Positions 31,501 to 42,200 of a stretch of 64,000 nt of DNA are shown piece by piece. The notes below the pieces were generated by a model. The model was given only the letters and a program-made list of their open reading frames with translations. It made no database searches and was not told where the DNA came from. The stretch's first letter is position 1. Every line of letters begins with the position of its first letter. Origin of the DNA: Paroedura picta (taxonomy: Eukaryota > Chordata > Lepidosauria > Squamata > Gekkonidae); assembly GCF_049243985.1 (NCBI RefSeq), contig NC_135386.1:19312202-19376201 (forward strand), in the 5' to 3' direction. Made by a program: the position numbers and the translations under genes.

Positions 31501-34053
31501 AGATCCTCCTCCTCTTCTTCAGGCTGGGAAGGGACACTCCCTGAAGAGGGACCCTGCTTGACAAAGAACTCCTCGTGCTGGTCCAGGAGTAATCCATGCA
31601 GCATCCAGGCTGAGAGCTGTTTGTACATGACAGCATGACACATGGCTAAGACCCTGGAACGGGGGGAAATAGTAACAACAAGGAGATGTCAACAATGCCC
31701 ATGCTGCAGCCAGACTGAACTAAGTGGCAGGATGGGGTACCTCTCCAAAGAGCCAGCCAGGGAGAACAGAGTGACAGGCAGCAGCAGCATTGGCCGGAGA
31801 GGATGCTAATGAGGGAGAGAGCCCTGCAGCCATGCTTGGCCTGTTCCCACTCAGCCTGATTTTGGCAGAAGCATCTTACTGTTCTAGGGCATTCCGCACG
31901 GGTGGCAAGCCACCACGGCTATATCGGTGGACGATCTCCAGGATCTGGCAACCATGAATCTGCAAAGGAAACAGAGCTGTGAACATTCCTTCTTTTCTAG
32001 GCATGGGTCTGAGGTTTGGCAGGGGCCAATACTGCCAGGTGGGCTTCAGAAGACCCTATAACCTCCCGCTCCTTCCAACCAGAAAGCAGGTGAAATTATC
32101 TTAAGCTCCTTAATATCAATGAGCTGAGAAGAACCAGCATCATTTCAGTTACTATTTATTTATTTACCGCTGCATTCCATTTGGAATCACGGCAGTTGAC
32201 AGTAAAACAATAAAAACCAGTATGACCCCATTAAAAATTAACATTAACACTAAGCATTAAAAATGGTGATACAGAGTTTAACTCCCCACCCTCTCCCTCT
32301 GTCCAATTACAGAGGGATTTGTGCTTCCTCAGGAAGCAGGACATGCATCTATAAGGACAGCCAGCCTCCACTAGCGAGGATATTTTGTGCTGCTTCTACA
32401 CAAGAGGAAAAGGAGGAAAGAAGCTGTCTCTACTAGGTGGTACCTTCTGGGTCTTGATCTGCTCCACGACAACCATCAACGAGGGAAAAAGGAGTTGAAA
32501 CTGCAACATCAAAAGAAGTTGAATGGATGTGGGGGAGATTGCCAGCCAGGGAAAGAAGCAACAGGTAGAGCTTCTCTCATCCCTGCAGCCCTACAATTTG
32601 GAGTATGCTGGACAAAGAGAAAGGTAGATTTTGGCACTTGCCCCAAGAAGTCCAGAGGCATGCTTCTGTGTCTGCCTTTGCCCTCCCTCCAGGATTCATC
32701 TAAGGCTATCGCCAGGTCCTCTACATATCCAGCTGATGCATGTGTGTGGAGAGAAGATATCTGTCTCCCACAGAGATCTTTAAGAACACTGGACTTCCAA
32801 ACAGGCAGAACATACCTGGTCCAAGGAATAGTTCACATGGGAAATGGTCAGGTGTGGATCAGCCAAGAACTGTCAATAACAAAGGGAAAGGGGGGATGAG
32901 AATAAACCTGCCAGTGAGAGATACCAATTCCCAAAAAACTCTGAAATTCCCTGAGTGGGTTAGGTAGCTTGTTGCTAAAGGCAATCCCACAGACATTGAT
33001 TACTTGACTTTCAAAAAGGCTTTTGACAAGTTGCTTCAGAAAACCATCAGTTAGGGGGCAAGAGGAGGAAGTCCTCTAATGGGTAAAAATTGGTTAAAGG
33101 TTAGGAAAGAATAGAAATAAATGGACTATTCACTCATGGGGTGGTGGGATTGGAGAAACTTAATTTGTTTATAAACAACTTGGAACTGGAAGCTTCATGG
33201 TAGAGAGCAGGGATCTAGAGAAGGATGTCTCTCAGCCAGGCAGGTTCCTGTAAGCAACCACCACTCAAAAGCACAGCTCTCAAGCTCCTTCCACAGAGTG
33301 GAGTGAAGGTTGGAGGCGCCTGAAGGGGGGGGAGGGGCAGGACCCTGACAGTGGTCCTGAGGTGCAGCCGAGAGAAGGGGCATTCCAGGGCGCTGGCTCA
33401 CTTCTTGTTCCAGGTCCAGCAGAGCTTGCCGGTAGGGCTGCAGGATGGCATCGAGACCCGTGCAGAAAGCTCTCAGGTAGATCCCTTGCTGGACCAGGTG
33501 AGCATCCTAAAAGAAGGAGGCGCATGCTGGCATCGGCCTGGCCAAGCACCCCTCTGGGGTGGGGGGTAAGAGAGGATGTCGCCCGGGACGGGGGGGGGGC
33601 ACAGGAGGGTGAGGGTCGCGCGCCGTCTGCGGCAAGGCTCCGTCCGGGGAGCCTGGCTCGCCAGATGCGTGTCGGCGGTTCCCGACAAGCACGGGGGCGC
33701 ACCTGCGGCGGGGGCGGCGGGTGGTGCTGGGCGGGCGGCGGGAGCTGCGGCGGGACGTGCTCGGCGAATTGCTCGACGAACTCGCTGAAGCGGATGTAGA
33801 AGGCGCCGAGGCGGTAGACGCGGGCCAGGAGGGCGCTCTCGCTCGGGTGCACGAACGGCAGCTCCGGACACACCTGCGCGGGGGGGGAGGGGGAGAAGGG
33901 AGGGGGCGCCGTCAGAGCCCGAGGGAGGGAGCCCCCGCCCCCGCCCCCGCCCGCGCCCCCGCCCCCGCCCCCGCCCCCGCCCACCTGCAGGCCGGCGCCG
34001 CCGAAGATGCCGCCCGTGTAGCCGCGCAGCGCCAGAAGCAGCTCGTGGATCAT
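25352..34053 (-). CDS. TUBGCP4: TUBGCP4: gamma-tubulin complex component 4, 17 coding exons
   Basis: GCP4 is a core subunit of the gamma-tubulin ring complex that nucleates microtubules at centrosomes. Exons in transcript order (minus strand): 33985-34053, 33703-33873, 33402-33506, 32816-32869, 32444-32500, 31880-31959, 31452-31653, 31013-31178, 29869-29993, 29395-29445, 29174-29279, 28781-28888, 27913-28051, 27538-27715, 27218-27352, 26604-26720, 25352-25501. Total 2013 nt, 670 residues (human 667), with all phases closing. GRIP1 occupies about the first 340 residues, GRIP2 the rest. Diagnostic stretches include [52 protein letters not shown] and [20 protein letters not shown]. Start MIHELLLAL is as in human. 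Ser replaces human Phe in NYSLDQ. The last codons read GTLGRYS, where human has GTLGSFGM. Confidence 0.97.
25502..26603 (-). other. TUBGCP4 intron 16
   Basis: Apart from a short LINE-tail remnant (GGGGCGGTATTTAAATCAAG then AATAAATAAAC, about 26360-26397) I see no repeat or exon in this 1.1-kb intron. Confidence 0.5.
28692..28778. repeat. Tandem duplication, 47-bp period, next to TUBGCP4 exon 12
   Basis: Two copies of AGAGCCAGGAACACTCTC plus GGTTTCTGACA-CCCAAC lie at 28692-28731 and 28739-28778 and differ at two sites. The second copy ends one base from the exon 12 donor on the minus strand (GT at 28780-28779). Confidence 0.8.
29505..29725 (-). repeat. tRNA-derived SINE (family 2), antisense
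   Basis: It contains TTTGAAGCTGCTGTATACTG and CAGTCACTCTCCAGGATC, and its tRNA-like part is antisense (CTGAACTTGGGGCCTTCTGC). The same family appears at 36030, 57832 and in a short sense copy at 3712. TUBGCP4 intron 9. Confidence 0.75.
32147..32290 (-). repeat. Degraded LINE tail, antisense
   Basis: A (TTTA)n run, then an ACCGCTGC block and AATAAAAACCAGTATGACCC. It resembles the antisense LINE tails elsewhere but is much diverged. TUBGCP4 intron 5. Confidence 0.4.
33703..34053 (-). CDS. TUBGCP4: TUBGCP4 exons 1-2: N terminus with an expanded Pro/His linker
   Basis: Exon 1 (33985-34053) encodes [19 protein letters not shown] and the next four residues. Exon 2 (33703-33873) encodes [13 protein letters not shown] followed by [15 protein letters not shown] and a tail of mostly Pro, Gln and His (residues about 64-80). 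In human that tail is a Gln/His/Ser segment without the proline runs. Intron 1 is only 111 bp and begins with GGGGGC repeats directly after the donor. Confidence 0.93.
33874..33984 (-). other. TUBGCP4 intron 1 with (GGGGGC)n G-quadruplex-prone repeat
   Basis: The 111-bp intron carries about seven GGGGGC-type units on the transcribed RNA, in two blocks at 33940-33982, starting two bases after the GT donor. Its acceptor also follows a C-rich tract. Four or more G-runs of five bases with 1-nt loops meet the usual G-quadruplex pattern. Confidence 0.8.
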
Positions 34054-34618
34054 CGCCGCCGCCGCCGCGCACGGCACCACGGGAAGGAGGAGAAAGGGGC
34101 CGGCCTCCTCGAGCCGCTGGGCATGCCGGGAAGCGCGTCGCCTCTCCAGTCCTCGCGCCCGGCCCCGCCCTGCAGCGAGCATGCGCTCAACGTCTGCCCG
34201 GTTTACCGCCGCCGCCTCCTGAGGGCGCGCCTTTTCTGAGGGGCGCATTTTCTGAGGGGGCGGCGGCGGCTGTGAGGGCGGCGATGGGAAGGGGGGCTGG
34301 CTGGTGACACTCGCAGGCAGGCCTCGAGCCGCTCTCTGGACACGCGTGGCGCGCCGGGACCGCCCGGAGGAGGAGGAGGAGGCGGAGGAGGAGGAGGAGC
34401 GGCAGGGCGCGGCCCGCCCTTCCCCCGGCCCTTCCCTCCCTCCCTCCCTCCCTCCCCGGCCCGCCCTGGCCGCGCCCTCCCTCCCTCCTTCCTTCCTTCC
34501 TTCCGCGTCCCTCGCTGGGCTGCCTGCCTGCCTTCTCTGCCTGCAGCCGCCGCCCGGCCGCGCCCCGGAGACCCCGCTCCCGCCTCAGCCTGCGCGTCTG
34601 GCTCTTCGCGCGCTCGCC
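34054..34618. promoter_or_regulatory. Bidirectional CpG-island promoter of TUBGCP4 and IQGAP1
   Basis: 565 bp separate the two divergent start codons, all within a CpG island spanning about 33.56-35.0 kb. It has no TATA or CCAAT box. It contains GC-rich boxes, a repeated TTTTCTGAGGGG (about 34232-34259), a GGA-repeat block (34368-34400) and a strong pyrimidine tract of CCCT/CCTT units (34430-34505) on the IQGAP1 side. Near the TUBGCP4 side GGGCATGCCGGGAAGCG (about 34118-34134) resembles half of a ZNF143-type site. Start sites for both transcripts are inferred to lie inside. Confidence 0.8.
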
Positions 34619-34673
34619 ATGTCGGCCCCGGAGGAAAGCGACGGCGCGAGCCTGGCCCGGCCCCACTACGGCT
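34619..34673 (+). CDS. IQGAP1: IQGAP1 exon 1 (start codon exon)
   Basis: The exon encodes 18 residues plus the first base of Ser19. The donor GGCT|GTGAGT is at 34674. The intron begins with four TGGGGG units on the sense strand (34688-34712). The upstream in-frame extension in this GC-rich block is not supported by homology; the ATG at 34619 matches the family start. Confidence 0.93.
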
Positions 34674-36257
34674 GTGAGTCCCCGCGGGTGGGGGTGGGGG
34701 TGGGGGTGGGGGTCGGCTGCGCGGGTGGGGGGTCGCCCCCCCTCCTCACTCCACCCCCCTCGCGGCCGCGTACCGTGTTGCGGCTTGGGCGTGGCCGGGG
34801 CGCCCGGCGCCAATCGTCCGTCCGCCTGCCCGCCCAGCCGCGCCCACAGTAGCTGCTCCTCCGCCTCGGGGGGGAGGGGGCGGCTGCTCAGCGTTGAGGC
34901 GGCGGGGGGGGGGGGGGTCGGCTCGGCCTGCCGATCCTGCGCCCCCGGGGTGGTGCCTCTGGGGGGTCTGCCTGAGGGGGTCGAGCGGAGCGAGCCCCGC
35001 GGAGAGCACGGTCAAGCCTCGGCTTGCTCCCAGAGGCCCTTTGATCCGGTGTTCCCGCTCAGGCTGGCCTACCTCACAGGGGAGTTGCAAGCATAAAATG
35101 GGAAAGGGAGAACTGCGCTGGCCTACCCTCGGCTCCTTGCAAGGAGAACGAAATGTAGGTGACCTGAATATTTATTCAGATCAGCTCCTTGATTTTTGGA
35201 GGGACTTAGTGAGGAAGACCATGTCCCCAGGGTCAGAGAAGGAGGGCAGCCAGAGCTTAGGCCTCCTTCAGCCTGTCAGCTTTTCTGCTGCTCTGAACTG
35301 CATGTGCTGCCTGAGGAAGTGACTCACTGGATTCAGGGGACTAATTCTGGGCATGAAATTGCAGCCTCCCAGGCAAGTCACACCTGTTGCTTTCTTTTCA
35401 GCTCTTCCCCCCTCCACTTTTCAGATTCAGCCCCCAAGTGATTTTTTATATGGGTGCTGGTATTCTGCCTTCTGGTGCAGCACACTCATGTTGTAGGTGG
35501 CTCCAAGCAAGGGGCTGAAGAGCTGTTCTCTCATCACGCTTTTTTTCTCCTTGCCAAAGCAGCTCCCAACAGCAGTCTTTGCAAAAGAGAGCTGTGTTTT
35601 AGAATGAAATTGCACAGAATGGCAATGTGGTAGCCTTAAGCATGCTTGTTTACCTAAACATACCCTATTTTTCTCCCTGATGGATGCCCAAAGTAGCTCA
35701 CAAAATCACCTAAGTGAAATTTAAACAGAAAAAATATTAATAAAGACAACAAGCACTAAGTGGATTCCTGCGCGGAAGCTTTCCTAATCTCAGGCTGTGC
35801 ACCCATGGGCTCTTCCTCTTTTTTGCTCTTTTGCCTGTGGATTGGAAGGGGGCATAAGTGGGATCAACATAATGCAGTTCTAAATGGCTGTTTCCTGTGA
35901 AGGCAAAGCAACATCTCTCAGTTCTGAGGCAGATGTTTCTGAGCATTAAACACTGGCTGGCTGGGAATCTTATTTCAGGCTACATAAACTTTTGGTCTCC
36001 TTGTGGCTCTCCCTGCATCCCTGGGGTGGGACGGTAGGCATGGCTCATGTCCTGGAAATACGTAAAACTGATTGGTACAGAATCAAACCATTGGTACACC
36101 AGGGTCAGCATTGGTGGCTCTTCAGGGTCTTGGACAGATACCTTTCACATCACCTATTTCCTCGTCCTTTTAACTAGAGATGTCAGGAACTGAACCTGGG
36201 ACTTTCTGAATGCCAGCACAGGCTATACCAAGGCTGCTACCCTTAGCAATTATAATG

Positions 36258-36288
<31 letters not shown>

Positions 36289-39200
36289 AATAGTGAGCTT
36301 AAGTCATACAGTTGCCATATATGTGACCTAGGACTTGTGTCTGAAACTGATTCCTGGATTCTGGTGTGGCACAGGAGAAGTGATAAGAGATTATTTGGAC
36401 TGGTGCACAGCTGCATTGCCAACTCCCTTCTCCTTTTGGATATTGCAAATCAAGGGAAGAGTGTCCTTGCCCACAGGCTCACTCATTTTGTTTTGAAATA
36501 TGAACTGTAGACATGGATAAAGTAGTTGCCATTGAGGACTCTGCAGAGCATGCCAGGTTGTTCATCTGTGGGGGCCCACTACGGGGTTTCTTCTGTGAGT
36601 TTTGCTGTTCCCTCTAGCAAGGTGGATAACAATAAACTTTAAAAAATTGAGGCAGAGTATCTCTTTTGAAAACAACCCTTTAAAATGAAATCTCATTTTA
36701 ACACAGCTCTGTACATTCAGGTCCACACATCAAAATGGGACCATGATTCATCAGCTAAATACACGTCTCATGAGGTCATCTCATAAGACTCTGGGTTGCC
36801 ATAGTAACGTGCATGGAAACTGTACGTTCTTCACAGAAGAGGAATGAGGAGGAGGGTTTGCCTGCAGATAGAACAGCCAGAGGATTCTGTGGCATGGGAG
36901 TCTGCAACCTTTTACAAATTGACTAACAATCCATGTGGATTCTGCACACAGAACGCTGGAAATCTTTCAGTAGGAAGTGATACACACAAGCTGTCATGAT
37001 AAGTCATATTCACAGGAGCACTATGTAGAATGCTTTTAGTACACTGGCACAATTCTGCATATTATTGGCATTTGGGGATTATTGACAGAACCTCTATTGT
37101 TCACTGCTACTATTACCGATTCTGGGAAGGTTTTTAGTCTCATAAAAATCCATACCTGACACTCCTCATACTGATTATGCCAGAAACACACACACACTCC
37201 AGTATGCCTGAACTTAAAGCAGCCTTTATCGACTTTTTGCTATTGAGAACCTCCTAAAACATTCTTCAGGCTTTGAGAAACCCTGTTTGGGAAGCATAGC
37301 TATGTACAGACCCACCCTGGGCCCCGTCCCTTCCCAACCACTTCAGGCTTATAATGGGCCATTTTGGGATGTGGGGGTGGCATGACCATATATGGTCATA
37401 TCACTTATAACTGTTTAACAATTTTTAAAAATATATCAAAATAATTAACTCACACCCATGTGGGAAACCCTTCCAGGGCCAACAAAAAAAAACAGGGTTT
37501 CACAAAAGCTTGGGTGAGAAAGCTGGCCTTGCTTTCCAGTTTTCTATGCTGAGACACATTTGGCGCCTGCGATTGCAAATCGTGAATACCTCTGCCTGTC
37601 AGCTAGACAGCTAGAAGACACTGCATTTAAAGCAATCAAGCTCTTTCTAGACACTTTGACTTCAAAGTAGGGGAAACTAGCAATGGAAGTTTGACCAGAT
37701 TGCATGGAGAGAGGAGAGAACATGCTTTCTGTTTGACTTCGCATATCTGGGCACACAAAGACTTTTCTCCTTTTGGAGCAGGGTCCCCCAAATTTTTTGA
37801 ACCTGTGGGCACCTTTGGAATTCTGACACATGGTAATGGGCACAGCCACAAAATGGATGCTGAAAGAGGTGAGTTCACACACCAAGGAAGCCCAAGTGCA
37901 GGGCTGAAGTGGGGTAATGTAAAAATGCCATAGAAAAAGGAGTGAAAGAGGCTAAAACCAGCACTGAGGATAGCTCCCACTTGGGCACTGTTATTTGAAT
38001 CTGCACAGCCAGTCAGAAGCCCTGTTGGGAAGCACTCCACATGGGCTTTACCCACTTTTTAAAAACATTTGGTGGGTACCTTGTTGAGGACTCCTATAGG
38101 AAGCATATGCTCAGCTAGTTTGTTTTGGGGTTACTTCCTGGGACTCACTGTGTGTCTTTTTGCAGCTGTCCTTGATAATGAGAGGATGACGGCTGAAGAA
38201 ATGGATGAGCGGAGACGTCAAAATGTGGCCTATGAATATCTTTGCCACCTGGAGGAAGCCAAGAGGTAAGGCCGCATGAAATGAGTCACAGAACCTCTAT
38301 TGTCCAGTCCAAAAGCATAATTGGAACAAAGAAACTCTTGGCTTGTTTTGTGACAAGTGGGATAGAGCAAATGCATTGCTGACCTTTGGGGAGAGAGGAG
38401 GATCTGAGTGCGCTTAATGCAATCTAGCCTTCAGCTATATGGACTGGTGCATTGGAAGACAGGCCTGTTTTGGCATTAATCGGCTAGTTAAGCTGTTTTC
38501 TTGTCAGATGTCAAGAGCCAGCTTGGTGTAGTGGTTAAGAGTGGCAGCTTTAATCTGGAGAGCCAGGTTTGATTCCCTGCTCCTCCTCCACATGCAGCCA
38601 GCTGGGTGACCTTGGGCTAGTCACAGGCCTGATAGTGCTGTTCTCGCAGAGCAGTTCTTCAGAGCTCACTCTGCCCCACCTACCTCACAGGGTGTCTGTT
38701 CTGGGGGGAGGAAGTGAAGGTGATAGTAAGTTGCTTTTGGGCAGTGAAAACCAGGGTATAAAAAAAGCTCCTCTTCTTCTAAGATTAGACCACTTTATAC
38801 AGTTCTCAGTGGACTGAGTCCATAAGCTGCTTCTCTGTTTTACTGACTATGCTCTTTTCCCTAGAACTGTGCAAAAGTAGTAGTAGAAGAAGAGTTGTTT
38901 CTTATATGCAACATTTTTCTACCCAAAGGAGTCTCAAAGTGGCTTACAGTTGCATTCCCTTCCCTTTGACCGAGCAGTGATATCAGGGCTCTCTCAGCCT
39001 CACCCAACTCACAAGGTATCTGTTGTGGGAAGAGGATAGGGAAGGCGACTGTAAGCCACTTTGAGCCTCCTTCGGGTAGAGAAAAGCAGCATATAAGAAC
39101 CAACTCTTCTTCTCTCCCCACAACAGACACCCTGTGAGGTGGGTGAGGCTGAGAGAACCCTGGTATCGCTCATTCAGAACAGCTTTATCAGCACTGTGGC

Positions 39201-42200
39201 GAGCCCAAGGTCACCCAGCTGGCTGCATGTGGGGGAGTGCAGAATTGAACCCGGCTCGCCAGATTAGAAATCCACACTCCTAACCACTACACCAAACTGG
39301 CTTTATAAAGTCGCCTGTAATACCTCATAATGAGACATAAACCTGCAATAGACTTGGGGAGAAGAACTGATTAGGTGGAGGATCAGAGTATTTTATGCAA
39401 AGTGAGGAGATTTTTGTGTCCCGGAACTGGGTGATGGCTGTGGGATACTTCTGGGTGGCTGTAAGATGGTGGTTGGTCTAGAATATATGTAAGTCATTTA
39501 AAATGACTTCGGGGAGGGCGGTATATAAATCTAAATAAATAAATAAATAAATAAATAAAAATTCTTAAGGTCGCTTACATCAGTGGATTAAAAGCATCAG
39601 TGGAAATATCCAAACAAAATGTATAGGAATTGTTCAGGCGATTTCAAATCATTAATGGATCTTTTTATTTCTTCTTTTTATAATAATTCGAAACTTTGTA
39701 AATCATCCAAAATCATAAATCACAACCAAAACGGGTTCCTAGGTAAATAATATCCCGTTTTCCCAAACTTCCTCAGCGATTGTGATCCTTCATATTTTCT
39801 TAATGTTTTCACTGCTCCATATTAATTATCCCATGGGCTCTCAAATTTGTAGAGAAGGCAAAACCTGCTTGCCATGAAGCCATGACAGAAATGTCCATAA
39901 ACTACAAACGAACCGTCAATTCCTTTTGTGATCCTTCGTATTAATGTTTTCACTGCTCCATGTCAGAACAAGATGGCTTATGGAAAAAAAGACTCATTGA
40001 ACAGTATTTATTTATTTATATTTATATACCACCCTCCCCTGAGGCTCAGGCTGGTTTACATAGAACGTAGAACACTACAAGGAACTTAGTTTTTCCATAA
40101 CGTATAGATAACGACAACAATAATAATATTAACGTTAATAACTATAACAATGCAAACAGATCCAGGGAGCAGGGGCTCTGTAGATGTTCCTAATTTGGCT
40201 CGGCCTCAACCGAGTACCTATGGTGTGACTTGGCTACTGTTCTGGCTAGATCCATTTGCATTTCTTTCACCCTGGGAGGCAGTCATTCCCACTTCACTTC
40301 CTGGTCTCTCAGTCCTTCCTTTGTAACCTCTGAACGGGGTTGAAAGCCTAATTATGAGTAACCCTGAGACTCATTTTGAGGTGTGCAGATTTTGGGGCAC
40401 AGGGCATTTTAACACAGTCTCTTATTCCCCAAAAGTTGTTTTTTTTCAGTGCTGCCCAAACTACCCAGCTTTTCCTTTTAGAAAATGAAAAAAGTTCATA
40501 TATGTATGTTGCCTAGTGACAACTGAATTTTTAAACTGACTTTTCCAAGGAATTCAGATCTCTAGTAATGGCCAGCACCCACCCCAAGTGGATCTGCTGA
40601 AGCAGGAACTTGTTACTTCCGTGCTTGCCTTTTTGTTCTGCTTTTTGGGTGCCTCTTTTGCAAGTAAATGACAGGGTTCCACACAACATTTCATATTGCG
40701 CTGCTATGATGAAATTTGGGCATAAACTGAACAATGCAGATCATATTGTCCTTTGGTTTCATTCAGTGTTCGGGAATTACATTAAGGTGAGCTCTGCTGC
40801 AGGAGGCCAACAGTTTAATAATTCAGGGTAATTCTGGAATGACTTAAGGGGGTAATTCTGGAATAAATTCACTTGTATGGAGGGCAGTATAAAAATCTAA
40901 TTAATTAATAAGCAAAAAAACATGGAGATATAGAAACTGCTGATATAGAAATAGGGATCCCTTGGAATTATTGTTAATCTCCAGGCCTCAGAAATCAGTA
41001 GCTGTTGCTGTCTGCTGTATTATTTGTTTAACTGTTACTGAGACTTGTAAGATCCAGATCCAGGTTCCAGTTAGAAGGAATATATAGTAAGATCAAGTGA
41101 ACATGTCTGGATTGATGTGTAGCTGAGTTTCAAATGTGTCTAACTTAAAGCATAACAAAATTTGAGTCCAAAGGTACCTTTAAGACCAGCAAATTTTTAT
41201 TCAAGGTGTGAGCTTTGGTGTGCATATACACTTTCTCAGACATTGGGCCAGGAATCATAAAGAGTACAGATATAAGGAGAGGGTAAATTAACAAACAGCA
41301 TCATGAAGACATCTCTAAATAAAGGTCCCATTGGACTCAAATTTTGTTCTGCTGCTTCAGACCAACACAGATACCCACCTGAATCTTACTTAAAACATGT
41401 TTGCATCTTTGTCCAAAGGCTTGTGAATCCTGTTCTGCTCTTCCATGGATGCTGTTTAGCTAATAGGGGGCTTTCAGTTGCTTTCAGCTTTAACCTACCT
41501 TATAGGGTGGTTGTGAGGAGTAAACAGAGGAGGGAATAATTATGTTGCATGCTGTTTGAGATGGAAAGCAGGGTATAAAAACCTGAGAAAACAAATGGTC
41601 AGTGCTGCCTAGCATCAAGGTTTGTTTTGGGAGGTCCTCTAGTCTTGTAAGATGACGGTATGCATTTGTGCTGGTATGGTGTAGTGGTCGGATTAGAATC
41701 TGGCAGACCCAGGTTCGATTCTCCACTCTGGCACAGAAACTTTCTGAGTGATCTTGAGGCAGGAACTCTGTCTCTGCCAGCCTATTCTAAGTCTCAGAGT
41801 TGTTGTGAGGATAAGATGGAGATGAGTACTGTGTTTAGCTATCTTGGGTCAGTCCTGAGGGAAGAGGCAGGGTATGGATGAAGAAAATGGTACTGCAAAG
41901 TTATAGATGGAGCGGACATTTTAATCCCCTCCTCCAATTCTTCGGGTTTGTAAAACTTTCCAAAGGCGATACATGTAGCTACAAAAAAGCACAGAGTGGC
42001 TTGTACACATGTGGTCAAACGGGTGCTCTTATCTTATTGTGCAGTCCTAAGCTCTTGGCTGGTATGTGCAGATTCCTGCCCACTGGCCGTACAGTAGGTT
42101 GCGTACCAGAGAAGAAGCCTTTGTGGACTGCCACCTTTGTATTCAGGACCCAGGGCCTTTCCCATGCAAATATTAACGTTCAAGAAAGCATTAAAAATGT

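Larger units (their letters stand above)
34674..38165 (+). other. IQGAP1 intron 1
   Basis: It starts with G-rich CpG-island sequence to about 35.0 kb. It then carries a family 2 SINE remnant in antisense (36030-36240), a short (ATT)n run (36255-36283) and hAT-like copy 2 (37220-37525). No other exon is recognised. Confidence 0.6.

Noticed and set aside
33280-34248. A 322-codon minus-strand frame containing the TUBGCP4 start
   Set aside because: It reads through introns 1 and 2. Donors at 33984 and 33702 and the matching acceptors split it into exons that match GCP4.
38513-38600. Functional tRNA genes at SINE heads
   Set aside because: A- and B-box-like sequences are present in several SINE copies, but each runs into a SINE body and no complete cloverleaf with a proper acceptor stem is seen.
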